From: Rhizobium sp. BK196
GTDB taxonomy: Bacteria; Pseudomonadota; Alphaproteobacteria; Rhizobiales; Rhizobiaceae
Direction of reading: 5' to 3'
Length of the DNA stretch: 64,000 nucleotides
Assembly (NCBI RefSeq): GCF_014193255.1
Contig: NZ_JACHZB010000005.1
Span: 1 to 64,000 of the forward strand
Position numbers and translations under genes: made by a program. Position 1 is the first letter of the stretch; each line of letters opens with the position of its first letter. Below are positions 52,380-63,054 of the stretch, in pieces. The notes beneath the pieces are model-generated. The model ran no database searches. It saw nothing but the letters and a program-made list of their open reading frames with translations, and was not told the origin of the DNA.

Positions 52380-53015
52380 TTATGAACTTGCCCGCCGATA
52401 AAGAGCGAGAGAGCCGGCAAGCGTCAGCAAGGCACCGCCGCAGATCCGGTCGAGCCAGAGCGCGCCCGATTTTCGCAACAGCCGGACGGCCTGTGAGCCG
52501 AGAGCCGCGTAGCCGAACATGACCATGAAGTCGATGCCGGCGAAGACGAGGGCGAGCACGGCATATTGCTCGACCAGTGCGCCCGAGGGATCGATGAACT
52601 GCGGCAGGAAGGCCGAGAAGAAGAGGTAACCCTTGGGATTGGTGACGGCGACGAGAAAGCTCTTGAGGGAGATCGCCGCCGATGAAGCGGATGGGTTTCC
52701 GTTTTCGGAGCGCAGCGAGACGTCAAGCGTTCCCTTCGAGCGCAGCAGCATGACGCCGAGGAAGGCGAGGTAGCAGACACCGACCCATTTGACGACTGTG
52801 AACCAGAACTCCGAGGCCGCCAGCAGCGCACCGAGACCCAAAGCTACCGCGCCGATCAGCACGAAGTCGGACATGACGGCGCCGATCATGCCAAGTACCG
52901 CCCGGCGCACCCCGAATCTCGAGCCGTTCGTCAGGGCGAGAAGCACAGTCGGGCCGGGTGTGGCGATGCCGATGAATGCCACAAGCGCAAATGCGAGAAC
53001 CGTCATTTCAGCCAT
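52380..53015 (-). CDS. LysE/RhtB-family amino-acid exporter
   Basis: This 211-residue membrane protein has about six helices. The family motif FIGIATPGPTVLLALTNGSRFGVRRA lies at residues 12-40, with VTNPKGYLFFSAFLPQFIDP near 125. RhtB-type proteins export amino acids or homoserine lactones. GGAGG precedes the ATG at 53015. It converges with the MarR gene and is divergent from an EamA permease gene, so the two exporters share a 163-base control region. A second LysE protein is at 58805. Confidence 0.88.
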   Translation of the reverse strand: MAEMTVLAFALVAFIGIATPGPTVLLALTNGSRFGVRRAVLGMIGAVMSDFVLIGAVALGLGALLAASEFWFTVVKWVGVCYLAFLGVMLLRSKGTLDVSLRSENGNPSASSAAISLKSFLVAVTNPKGYLFFSAFLPQFIDPSGALVEQYAVLALVFAGIDFMVMFGYAALGSQAVRLLRKSGALWLDRICGGALLTLAGSLALYRRASS

Positions 53016-53178
53016 ACCATCGTCCTCCGTTGCCACTAGCTATGACACCGACCGCGTATTTCCGAAAGAGGTTCCGCCACTCCGCCGACTCCGTCGACAG
53101 TTCGGTCGGCATCGAAGCATTCCACCTGCGCTGCGGCTAAAGAGAAGCGCAGGATGGATGAACGGAGAGGGGAATGCG

Positions 53179-54084
53179 ATGGACAGGAAGACTGGCATGA
53201 CGAGGGAACTGGGGCTGCTCTTGGTGCTCTCGACGCTCTGGGGAGCCTCCTACACCTTCATCAAGATCGGCGTGGAGACCATTCCGCCGGTAACACTGGT
53301 GGCGGCGCGGACGCTCGTCGCCGGCCTGCTGCTTTTCGCCGTCATACGCTGGCGCGGCCTGAAACTGCCTCGCGACCGGCAGACATGGACTTACTTCCTG
53401 GTCCAGGCCTGCCTCAACAGCGTCCTGCCCTTTACGCTGATCGCCTGGGCCGAGCGGATGACCGATGCCGGCCTGGCGGCGATCCTGAATTCCACAACAC
53501 CGATTTTTGCCTTTTTGATCACGGCGCTGATCACCCGGCACGAAGCCCTGACGGGCCGCAAGCTGTTCGGCGTCTCCGCGGGATTGATCGGAACCGCGCT
53601 GATTATAGGTGTCGGGGCACTTGGCAGCATCGGACATGCGCTTTCTGCGCAGCTCGCTATCGTCGCAGCGACGGTCTGTTATGCGGGTGCTGCCGTCTTC
53701 GGGCGGAATTTCAGGGGTCTTGATCCGATCATGCCAGCCGCCGGCTCGCTGCTCTCCGGCGCGGTGATCCTCATTCCGACCAGCATCGCCGTCGATCACC
53801 CCTGGACATTGAGCCCGAGCCTCCATTCCATCCTCGCACTCCTTGCGCTCTCGGTCTTTTCCACAGCGCTTGCCTTCGTGATCTATTTCCGTCTCGTGCA
53901 GACGCTCGGTTCGGTCGGTGCCACGGCGCAAGCCTATCTGCGGGTGCCGATCGGCGTTGCGATCGGCGTGTTGTTCCTCGGGGAAACACTGTCTTCCACC
54001 GCAGGTGTTGGGCTTGCCTGCGTCATGGCCGGTGTGATCGCGATGACCTTGCCTCAGCGAAAACGGGTTCAGCCGGCGATCTAG
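53179..54084 (+). CDS. EamA/RhaT-type (DMT) permease
   Basis: This 301-residue protein has two EamA repeats and about ten helices: WGASYTFIKIGVETIPPVTLVAARTLVAGLLL, AWAERMTDAGLAAILNSTTPIFAFLI in the first half and AYLRVPIGVAIGVLFLGETLSSTAGVGLACVMAGV in the second. The substrate is unknown, probably an exported metabolite. AGAGGGG precedes the ATG at 53179. A 269-base stretch with no credible gene follows. Confidence 0.87.
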   Translation: MDRKTGMTRELGLLLVLSTLWGASYTFIKIGVETIPPVTLVAARTLVAGLLLFAVIRWRGLKLPRDRQTWTYFLVQACLNSVLPFTLIAWAERMTDAGLAAILNSTTPIFAFLITALITRHEALTGRKLFGVSAGLIGTALIIGVGALGSIGHALSAQLAIVAATVCYAGAAVFGRNFRGLDPIMPAAGSLLSGAVILIPTSIAVDHPWTLSPSLHSILALLALSVFSTALAFVIYFRLVQTLGSVGATAQAYLRVPIGVAIGVLFLGETLSSTAGVGLACVMAGVIAMTLPQRKRVQPAI

Positions 54085-54353
54085 GTCCTGTTCATAGCAG
54101 CGCTCGAACCGCCTTCCATGCCGGCTCGCCAGGCCTTGCATCCGCAGTATCAGTGCCGCCATGGGCTGAAGGCGCGACCGGGGCGTGGTTTCGCCGGGAA
54201 GCAGCACCCGATGGCCGGCCACGGCGCGCATGGCGGCCGGCGAACCGTTGAGCTTATTCCTCAGAGACAAAGCAATGAATCTCGCTATTCGGCGGAATTT
54301 ACCTGTTTGCAATCAACTCGGTGTTAAACGTTGCCGACCGGGAGGCAACGGTC

Positions 54354-55289
54354 ATGAACGACACTGAGAGGTCAAGAGTTTTCCTGCTGGCCATCACGCT
54401 TTCTTCTTATGCGTTGGTTTTGCTGCTGGCATGGGTCAGCAAGCTGGGTATCAGCATGGCCGATACCTCGATCCTCGTCCTGTATTTTGCTCTCTTCACA
54501 GGCTGTGTGAGCATTCTAGCCACGCGCTGGCAAATGCATCAGCTCCGCAACCTGACGGAATGCGTCGGCTGCGGATTTCTGCTGGTCGTTCCAATTACGA
54601 TTTCGACCTACCTGGCAATACAGCAGAATTTGCCGCTCGCAGACGAGCAGCTCGCATTTTGGGACCGAGCGATCGGTGTGGACTGGATCGCGTTGATGCG
54701 ATGGGTGGACGCGCATGCTCTTGTGGCCTGGATATTCAACAAGGCCTACAGGACGTTTTCGTATCAGCTGCTGGCCTGGCCGATCGTTCTGATCTTGTGC
54801 AAGAGAAGCGTCAGGGCATATCAGATGGTCAGCGCTTACGGGCTCCTGTGTTTCGCCGCAAGTGCAATTTCCATCTGGTGGCCGGCGGTTGGAACCTATT
54901 CCTATTACCAATTCGATGCGAACACGCTTGAAAATATCGATCAGACATACGGCTATCATTTCCTGACTCAATTCCACCGCGTCCGTGACGAGCCGGGTTT
55001 TGTCTGGAGCCTGAAGGAAAGTGCGGGCATCTTGACGTTCCCATCGGTTCACGCGGCAGTCGCGACGCTCTGTGCCTGGGCGATGTGGGACATTCGACTG
55101 CTGCGCTATCCAGTCTTCATGCTGAACGTCGCAATGGGCGCTTCAGCCGTCCCGAGCGCCAATCATTACGTGATCGACGTAATCGCCGGCTGCCTCGTCG
55201 CCCTGCTTGTGGTAGCGCTGGTCGTCGTCATGACGAGAGGCGGGCAACGCCATGCCGTCCATCAGATCCCGGTTGCAGCCGAACGCTAG
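54354..55289 (+). CDS. PAP2-like membrane phosphatase family protein
   Basis: This 311-residue membrane protein with about seven helices has the C-terminal PAP2 motifs TFPSVHAAV near residue 233 (PSxH) and SANHYVIDVIAG near 267 (HxxxD). The first PAP2 motif (KxxxxxxRP) is not evident, so it may be an inositolphosphotransferase-like relative (AUR1/PAP2_3) acting on membrane lipid phosphates. GGGAGG precedes the ATG. Its codon use is less GC-biased than its neighbours, which may indicate acquisition from elsewhere. Confidence 0.8.
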   Translation: MNDTERSRVFLLAITLSSYALVLLLAWVSKLGISMADTSILVLYFALFTGCVSILATRWQMHQLRNLTECVGCGFLLVVPITISTYLAIQQNLPLADEQLAFWDRAIGVDWIALMRWVDAHALVAWIFNKAYRTFSYQLLAWPIVLILCKRSVRAYQMVSAYGLLCFAASAISIWWPAVGTYSYYQFDANTLENIDQTYGYHFLTQFHRVRDEPGFVWSLKESAGILTFPSVHAAVATLCAWAMWDIRLLRYPVFMLNVAMGASAVPSANHYVIDVIAGCLVALLVVALVVVMTRGGQRHAVHQIPVAAER

Positions 55290-55382
55290 AACTGCAGCAG
55301 GACACGCGACTCTTCGAAGCCTGGGCGGCGAGCTTTTTGAAAGCCGATTCCGATTTTAGGACTGAAGTCGGCGCCCTGAAGC

Positions 55383-56123
55383 TCACAGCCGCAGGCTATC
55401 GTCCAGCCAGACCCGGAAGCCGCCGCGGAAGGCGTTGTCATTGTTGCCGCGACGGCATTTTGGTGGCAGTTCCTTCAGCTTATCGACATTGCCGCCGCCG
55501 ATGACGATGTAGTCGGGCAGCAAGGCGGCACTCAGGCGGTCGGCGACGTCGACGACCGATTTTCGCCATCTGCCCTTGCCGCGACTTTCCAGGCCACGTT
55601 CGCCGACATAGTCCTCGAAGGTCGCCTTCTTATAGGGCATGTGCGCCAGTTCGAGCGGCAGGCAGACGTTGTCGGCAATTATGGCCGAGCCGAGGCCGGT
55701 GCCGAGGCCAAGGAAGAGCATGCGGCCGCCCTCATAGCTGCCGATCGCCTGCATCAGCGCGTCGTTGACCATGCGTACGGGCTTGCCGAGGGCTGCCTCG
55801 AAATCGAAGTCCTTCCATCCCGGGCCGAGGTTGAACGGATCGGCCGCCGGGCGGTGGGCAGCGACGGGGCCGGGATAACCCATGGCGACGACGTCATAGT
55901 GCCAGTCGGCGGTGAGATCTGTGAGGGCTGCGACCATCTTTGCCGCCGTCATTGCACGCCCCGATACGACCGAGCGTCGCTCGCTGCCGCTGCTGAGTTC
56001 TGCTTTCACATGCGAGCCGCCGATATCGACGGCGAGCACGATGCGGCCCGCCGGTGCGGCCGCCGCGTTCCTGCCATGCTCGCCTGCCTGCGTCGCATCG
56101 GGTGCTTCCGTCATGTCAGCCAT
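55383..56123 (-). CDS. ROK-family sugar kinase, polyphosphate-glucokinase-like
   Basis: This 246-residue kinase has the phosphate-1 motif LAVDIGGSHVKAEL near residue 29, then DPFNLGPGWKDFDFEAALGKPVRMVNDALMQAIG (catalytic Asp in NDA), FLGLGTGLGSAI and VIGGGNVDKL. The order matches the PPGK/ROK family, which phosphorylates glucose with polyphosphate or ATP. The ATG at 56123 was chosen because the open frame upstream is antisense to the glucoamylase gene. It is divergent from that gene, so the two together can turn alpha-glucan into glucose-6-phosphate. Confidence 0.82.
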   Translation of the reverse strand: MADMTEAPDATQAGEHGRNAAAAPAGRIVLAVDIGGSHVKAELSSGSERRSVVSGRAMTAAKMVAALTDLTADWHYDVVAMGYPGPVAAHRPAADPFNLGPGWKDFDFEAALGKPVRMVNDALMQAIGSYEGGRMLFLGLGTGLGSAIIADNVCLPLELAHMPYKKATFEDYVGERGLESRGKGRWRKSVVDVADRLSAALLPDYIVIGGGNVDKLKELPPKCRRGNNDNAFRGGFRVWLDDSLRL

Positions 56124-56282
56124 GGCTGGCGCTCCTCTCCGGGCTGTGCCCTCAATCGTTCCCGCACCATTCCATCGGGCGCGAGATCGGCGGCGGCTGT
56201 CAAGCCGGTATATTGCGGATCGCTGTAATTCATCCCAGGATAGTGCATTCAAGGGGAACATTCCCAAGCGGAGGAACAGCAC

Positions 56283-58691
56283 TTGGCCTTTCCGACACTG
56301 CCACCCGGTTCCGTCGAGCCACCAGGCGCGCCGGGCATCGAACCCCGCTGGACCTCCAGCGACAAGAGCGCGGTCGGCACATCCGTCAGTTCGGCGAGCT
56401 GCGTCTGGTTTACGGCAAGCCATGGCATCCTCAACGAGATCTACGCGCCGCGGCTCGACATGGCCTGCGTGCGCGATTTCGGCTTCATCGTCACCGCGCA
56501 GGACTATTTCTCCGAGGAGAAGCGTGATTGCGATCACAGCGTGCAGGCGATCGAGGACGGTGTTCCGGCCTTCCGGCTCATCAATACCGCCCGTGACGGC
56601 CGCTATCGTATCACCAAGACGATCTTTTCGGATCCGGAGCGCGAGGTGGTGCTGCAGGACATCCGCTTCGAGGCGTTGACGGGCAGTCTTTCCGATTACC
56701 GGCTGCATGCGCTGGTCGCCCCGCATCTCGTCAATGGCGGCGCCGACAACACCGGCTGGTACGCTAATTTCAAACGCAAGCCGATGCTTTTTGCCGAGGG
56801 TTCCGGGCGGTCGCTCGTCATTGCCGCGTCGGTGCCCTGGCTTGCCCGGTCCGTGGGCTATGTCGGCTTTTCCGACGGCTGGCAGACATTGTCGCGCGGC
56901 GAGGGACTGCGGCAGGACTATTGCTGCGCCACGTCGGGCAATATCGCACTGTCGGGAACACTTAATATCGAGGCTGGCGAGGGAAGGGCGCTGATCGCCA
57001 TCGGCTTCGGCACGCAGCCGGAGGAGGCTGCCCTGCGCACGCTGCTCAGCCTGGAACAGGGTATGGAGCCGGCACTGAAGCATTACCGCAACGGCTGGCG
57101 GGAGTGGCAGGCCGGTCTGCTGGCGCTCGACGAACCGCATGACCCTGACAAGCTTAACCGCTACCGCGTCAGCACCAGCGTGCTTGCCACCCATCGCGAC
57201 GATGCCTCCGGCGCCATCATCGCCAGCCTCTCCATCCCCTGGGGCTTCAACAAGAGCGATGACGACCTTGGCGGCTATCACCTCGTATGGACACGCGATC
57301 TGGTGGAGACGGCGGGCGGGCTGCTGGCGGCCGGGGCGGCGGCGGACGCACGTTCGGTGCTCGACTATCTCACCGTCATCCAGGAAGCGGACGGCCATTG
57401 GGTGCAGAATGCCTGGCTCGACGGACGGCCCTATTGGAACGGCATCCAGATGGACGAGACGGCCTTTCCGATCCTGCTCTACGACATGCTGCTGCGGTCA
57501 GGCGAAATCGGTGCCTCGGAGGCCCGCCGCTACCTGCCGATGATCGAGGCGGCGGCAGGCTATATCGTTCGAAACGGTCCCGCCACGCAGGAGGATCGCT
57601 GGGAGGAGGATGCCGGCTATTCGCCCTTCACGCTTGCCGTCGAGATCGCCGGCCTGCTCGCGGCGGCCGACGCTGTGGAAGCGGCAGGGCGGCTGGATGC
57701 GGCGCATTATCTGCGCGAGGTGGCCGATGGCTGGAACGAGCGCATCGAGGAGTGGACCTACGCCACCAATACCGAATTGTCGCGCCGTCTCGGCGTCGAA
57801 GGCTATTATGTGCGCATCGCTTCGGCGACCGACGGTAGCTTGTCACTGTGGCGTGACTTTATTCCGATCCGCAATCGGGACGATCTCGGCGAAGTGGTTG
57901 AAGCGGACCTGCTGATAAGCCCGGATGCGCTGGCACTGGTGCGCTTCGGCCTGCGGGCCGCCGATGACCCGCGCATCCTTGGCACGGTGGCGGCGATCGA
58001 TGCGCAGTTGCGGCGCGACCTTCCGGCCGGGCCGTACTGGTATCGCTACAATGACGACGGCTATGGCGAGCGCGTCGGCGGCGCCCCCTTTGCCGGCAGC
58101 GGCGTCGGCAGGCTCTGGCCGCTGCTGACCGGCGAGCGCGCTCATTACGAGCTTGCGGCGGGGCGGGCGGACGAGGCGCGGCGGATGCTGGCTGCGCTCG
58201 AAGCCTCGGCAAGCGAGGGCGGGCTGTTGCCGGAACAGATATGGGATAGCGAGGATGTGCCGGAACGCGAGCTTTTCCTGGGTCGCCCCTCCGGCAGCGC
58301 CATGCCGCTGGTCTGGGCGCATGCCGAACATATCAAGCTGCTTCGCTCGCTCCGAGACGGCGTGGTCTTCGACATGCCGCCCCAGACCTTTGCCCGCTAT
58401 GTCGCGGCAAGGCCTGCGCCGGCACCTTTCTCCTGGCGGCTGACTGACCGGCGCGAGCGGATTCCGGCGGGCAGGGTTCTTCGCATCGAACTGCCTGCGC
58501 CGGCAAAGGTGCGCTGGTCGATCGATCAATGGACAAATGCCTCGGATGCGCCATGCGAAGACAGGGGCTTCGGCACCTACGTTTTCGACCTGCATACTGA
58601 AATGCTTCCATCCGGCTCGATCGATTTCACGATCTTCTGGACGGATGCGCAGCGCTGGGAGGGGCTGAATTTCAGGGTCGAGGTGGTGTGA
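56283..58691 (+). CDS. Glucoamylase (GH15, glucan 1,4-alpha-glucosidase)
   Basis: This 802-residue protein has an N-terminal super-sandwich domain (about 1-270) and an (alpha/alpha)6 barrel: HLVWTRDLVETAGGLLAAG near 333, the proposed acid in RWEEDAGYSPFT near 440 and the base in LLPEQIWDSED near 648. This order is that of bacterial GH15 glucoamylases, which release beta-glucose from the ends of starch or glycogen. There is no signal peptide, so it probably acts on internal glycogen or imported dextrins. The start is a TTG with GGAGG eight bases before it. Confidence 0.88.
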   Translation: MAFPTLPPGSVEPPGAPGIEPRWTSSDKSAVGTSVSSASCVWFTASHGILNEIYAPRLDMACVRDFGFIVTAQDYFSEEKRDCDHSVQAIEDGVPAFRLINTARDGRYRITKTIFSDPEREVVLQDIRFEALTGSLSDYRLHALVAPHLVNGGADNTGWYANFKRKPMLFAEGSGRSLVIAASVPWLARSVGYVGFSDGWQTLSRGEGLRQDYCCATSGNIALSGTLNIEAGEGRALIAIGFGTQPEEAALRTLLSLEQGMEPALKHYRNGWREWQAGLLALDEPHDPDKLNRYRVSTSVLATHRDDASGAIIASLSIPWGFNKSDDDLGGYHLVWTRDLVETAGGLLAAGAAADARSVLDYLTVIQEADGHWVQNAWLDGRPYWNGIQMDETAFPILLYDMLLRSGEIGASEARRYLPMIEAAAGYIVRNGPATQEDRWEEDAGYSPFTLAVEIAGLLAAADAVEAAGRLDAAHYLREVADGWNERIEEWTYATNTELSRRLGVEGYYVRIASATDGSLSLWRDFIPIRNRDDLGEVVEADLLISPDALALVRFGLRAADDPRILGTVAAIDAQLRRDLPAGPYWYRYNDDGYGERVGGAPFAGSGVGRLWPLLTGERAHYELAAGRADEARRMLAALEASASEGGLLPEQIWDSEDVPERELFLGRPSGSAMPLVWAHAEHIKLLRSLRDGVVFDMPPQTFARYVAARPAPAPFSWRLTDRRERIPAGRVLRIELPAPAKVRWSIDQWTNASDAPCEDRGFGTYVFDLHTEMLPSGSIDFTIFWTDAQRWEGLNFRVEVV

Positions 58692-58804
58692 GGCGAGCCA
58701 TCACTGCGGATCTTGTCGCAGTGAGTAACGCCGGGGCCGCAGACTTGTTTGAGTGAGGCCTCAAACATGATATCGGAGTACCGCCAACACCGAGGAATTC
58801 GAGA

Positions 58805-59458
58805 ATGTTCGTTTCAAGCACGCTGATCCCGTTCTTCCTGGCGCTTCTTGCCCTGCAGCTCTCGCCGGGTCCTGACATGCTGCTGGTCATCGGGCGTGGC
58901 ATCGGGCAGGGTCGGCGTGTGGCATTTCTGACTGCCGTCGGCGGAACCCTTGCCGCGGGGCTGATCCAGCTTCCGCTTTTGGCACTTGGTATCGCATCGA
59001 TCATCCAGAGTTCGCCTCTCGCCTTTGCGATTCTTCGCTGGGTTGGCGCCGCCTATCTCATCTGGCTTGGTTTAAAGCTTCTGCTGAAAACGCGTGGAAC
59101 GCTAGATCCGACCGTCGAACGCAATCCCGTCTCCAGCTGGACGGCACTACGTCAGGGCATGGTCAGCAATTTGACGAACCCGAAGGTACTGGTTTTCATG
59201 CTGGCTTTTCTTCCGCAGTTCGTTGATCCGCACAATGGCTGGCCAGTCGCCGCCCAGCTTCTGATCCTCGGAGGGATGCAGAAACTCTCCGGTTTTGTCG
59301 TGCTTGCGCTTGTGGCTCTTGGCGCTGGCGGTCTCGGCAACTGGCTTTCCCGCCGCCCGCATCTGTTCGTCTGGCAGAAGCGCTTTACCGGGCTCGTGAT
59401 GCTTGGTCTCGGCCTCCGCCTGGCGCTGACGGGTGAGGCGCGCCCAGTCAGCGCGTGA
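58805..59458 (+). CDS. LysE/RhtB-family amino-acid exporter
   Basis: This 217-residue protein has six hydrophobic helices, LQLSPGPDMLLVIGRGIGQGRRVAFLTAVG at residues 17-46 and VSNLTNPKVLVFMLAFLPQFVDP near 120. It is related to, but clearly distinct from, the exporter at 52380. The gene stands alone between the glucoamylase gene and the convergent diguanylate cyclase. The exported substrate is unknown. Confidence 0.88.
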   Translation: MFVSSTLIPFFLALLALQLSPGPDMLLVIGRGIGQGRRVAFLTAVGGTLAAGLIQLPLLALGIASIIQSSPLAFAILRWVGAAYLIWLGLKLLLKTRGTLDPTVERNPVSSWTALRQGMVSNLTNPKVLVFMLAFLPQFVDPHNGWPVAAQLLILGGMQKLSGFVVLALVALGAGGLGNWLSRRPHLFVWQKRFTGLVMLGLGLRLALTGEARPVSA

Positions 59459-59491
59459 CGACGCTATAGGCTGCCGGGAAAGCGCCCGATA

Positions 59492-60562
59492 TTACGACTT
59501 GTAGATTAGCCAACTCTTGGAGAATTCCTTCTGCATGCCGTCTTCATAGACGACGGTGCAGTTGCGCCCGGCGTTCTTTGCGCTGTAAAGCGCGATATCG
59601 CTCTTGGAATAGAGGTCGCCGGCATCGCCGGCATGCGAGGCCATGCAGACGCCGATGGAAACCGTGACCGGGCCGTAGTTCACGCGGGTGCGGGAATTCT
59701 TGAAGGGGGTGGATTCCAGCGTCCGGCGAATGCGCTCGGCAATCGCCGTCACTTCGTCCAGCGTGTTGCCGTCGATGATGAGGGCGAATTCCTCGCCGCC
59801 GGTGCGCGCGACGAAAACATCGCGGCGGACATTGGTGCGGATGACGGAGGCGACCGTCGCCAGAACCTTGTCACCGACTGGATGGCCGTAGGTGTCGTTG
59901 ATCTTCTTGAAATTGTCGATGTCGGCCAGGAGCAGGGCCGTCACCGGACGCAACGTTGGGTTATTAAAGACGGCGGCGAGCCTGTCGTCGAAGGCGCGGC
60001 GGTTGGAAAGGCGCGTCAGCGAGTCGGTATTGGCGATGCGCTTGTATTCGTCGAGTTCCTTGCGGACCTGATCCATCTCCTGCGAGCGCTGAACCATGTC
60101 TTCGACGGTCTTTTCGCCGTGGGTGATCGTATCGCCGGTTGCCTGGGTGAGCAGGTCGATGGCGTTTTCGATGAGGTCCGCGCTCGTCGTGCTCTTGGAA
60201 CTGATGCGCTTGCAGGTCTCGTTGAGCAGCCGGTTATAGCTTTCGAGCGAAGTCTGCTCCTGGCGCAGCACCCGCAGCAGGCCTTCCAGTTCCCCAGCAA
60301 TGCGGCTGTGGGCGTCGTCGAATATCTTGGCCGGTGCCGTGTGGGCGCAGTGCTGAGCGCCGAGCGCATCGAGCTCGGCCTGCGTCGCCTGGCTGCCGAG
60401 CGCGGCAAGGTCGCGGGTGAGTGCGGGATTAGAGCCGATATAGGCTTCGTAGAAGAGTTCGTAATTGCGGGGAATGGGTGCAACGCCCATGGAGCGCATG
60501 GCATAGGTGATCTGACCCGCGACATCGGGAACCTGCACCTTCGGCACAACAGCCGTATTCAT
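59492..60562 (-). CDS. Diguanylate cyclase (GGDEF domain)
   Basis: This 356-residue protein has a helical N-terminal region (about 1-170, no membrane helix) followed by a GGDEF domain: DSLTRLSNRRAFDDRL near 182, DIDNFKKINDTYGHPVGDKVL near 216 and the active-site loop RTGGEEFALI near 253. GGEEF is a functional variant. The RxxD product-inhibition site is not in its usual place, so feedback control may be absent. It should make c-di-GMP, which could act on the BgsA-like synthase at 26-28 kb (inference). GAGGAG precedes the ATG. Confidence 0.92.
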   Translation of the reverse strand: MNTAVVPKVQVPDVAGQITYAMRSMGVAPIPRNYELFYEAYIGSNPALTRDLAALGSQATQAELDALGAQHCAHTAPAKIFDDAHSRIAGELEGLLRVLRQEQTSLESYNRLLNETCKRISSKSTTSADLIENAIDLLTQATGDTITHGEKTVEDMVQRSQEMDQVRKELDEYKRIANTDSLTRLSNRRAFDDRLAAVFNNPTLRPVTALLLADIDNFKKINDTYGHPVGDKVLATVASVIRTNVRRDVFVARTGGEEFALIIDGNTLDEVTAIAERIRRTLESTPFKNSRTRVNYGPVTVSIGVCMASHAGDAGDLYSKSDIALYSAKNAGRNCTVVYEDGMQKEFSKSWLIYKS

Positions 60563-60926
60563 TCCGGCAACTCCTCGTCCACCTCTTAAGCAATCTTCTA
60601 TTTGTTATCCTAGATTTCTTGGGAAATGATTAAGGCGACATATACCAAAGATTACATGTGATAAGTTTGATAAGCGCCAATACTACGATCAGCCCTATGA
60701 TTTTTCTCAAAGATTTGTAAGTTCTACTGTAATTGAGGCACCTCCTATGCGCGAGGTGTATCAAAAAAGTTCAATCCTCTTCTCTTTTCAGGGATTGTTT
60801 TGATTTTGTTGACGTTCGGTATCTGTTGTCTGGTCTACTGGCAGGCAGGGTTAAGTGACAGATTTTGTCTTAAGAAACCGGATTTACGGGCGCTAGATAG
60901 CGCCCCCCTGCCGAAGGCATGAGTTC
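60563..60926. other. AT-rich gap before small membrane protein
   Basis: 364 bases, clearly richer in A+T than the rest of the window. It holds the diguanylate cyclase promoter and, at 60888-60905, a GGGCGCTA/TAGCGCCC hairpin just before the next gene. I found no convincing gene; an 18-codon frame at 60754 is too weak to call. Confidence 0.5.
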
Positions 60927-61163
60927 ATGGAACCGTCTCGCCACACCTCGCCCGCCATTCTTGCTCTCGCCATTACATTCGGCGTTGCGTTCCTTCTGCA
61001 GCAGAGCGGCTTTTTCAACGGCATCTTCAGCACAGACATCCTCGCCAGCGTGAAGGCAGAGGATGTCCTGAGCGCTGCCGATATCGCCGCAATGGAGAAG
61101 CAGCCAGCCCCGTCCATGACGGCCATCAATCTCGACGGGCCTCAGGCGGCTTCGGTTCGGTAG
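60927..61163 (+). CDS. Small single-helix membrane protein, function unknown
   Basis: This 78-residue protein has one hydrophobic helix (residues 10-30, AILALAITFGVAFLLQQSGFF) and a short acidic, probably periplasmic tail (LASVKAEDVLSAADIAAMEKQPAP). No family is recognised. AAGGC lies before the ATG. It converges on the fumarase gene. The long antisense frame over the same stretch has poorer codon quality. Confidence 0.5.
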   Translation: MEPSRHTSPAILALAITFGVAFLLQQSGFFNGIFSTDILASVKAEDVLSAADIAAMEKQPAPSMTAINLDGPQAASVR

Positions 61164-61218
61164 AATATGGGATTTGAGGGGCGATCCGGCACGCGGCCAA
61201 TCGCCCTTCACCACTTCC

Positions 61219-62826
<1,608 letters not shown>

Positions 62827-62931
62827 CGAAGTGACCTTTCTAGGTGGGATAGTTTGGAACGGGTCTAATTCTGCGACGGGGTAAAAGCAATTGGGGAGGG
62901 TGCGAGATCGGCGGCAAAAATGACGCGTCTC

Positions 62932-62970
62932 CTCCTCCCATTCCTGTGTCAAGTACAGGAATGGGAGGAG
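62932..62970. repeat. Perfect 16-bp inverted repeat between the fumarase genes
   Basis: Arms 62932-62947 and 62955-62970 match without mismatch around a 7-base loop, with the core CATTCCTGT...ACAGGAATG. The same core, slightly degenerate, occurs at 23023-23045. It is a rhizobial-type intergenic palindrome that may also act as an RNA hairpin in the fumA leader. Confidence 0.75.
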
Positions 62971-63008
62971 AGGTGAGGCGCTAAGCCTCAGTGGTTATAC
63001 TTCCCAAA

Positions 63009-63033
63009 ATAAAAGGCCGGCTGAGCCGGCCTT
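63009..63033 (-). terminator. Intrinsic terminator of fumC
   Basis: Nine-base stem (63013-63021 with 63025-63033), 3-base loop, followed on the minus strand by TTTTATTTT. It lies 22 bases after the fumC stop, so the two fumarase genes are separate transcription units. Confidence 0.9.
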
Positions 63034-63054
63034 CCTGGTGTCCAGCCAGCCCAG

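Noticed and set aside
53137..54312. Minus-strand open frame over the EamA permease and the following gap
   Set aside because: Antisense to membrane-helix codons. The part outside the permease (54085-54312) shows no domain.
56124..57398. In-frame upstream extension of the sugar kinase, making a 671-codon minus-strand frame
   Set aside because: The extra part is antisense to conserved glucoamylase sequence. The kinase start at 56123 has a good ribosome site and the normal family N-terminus.
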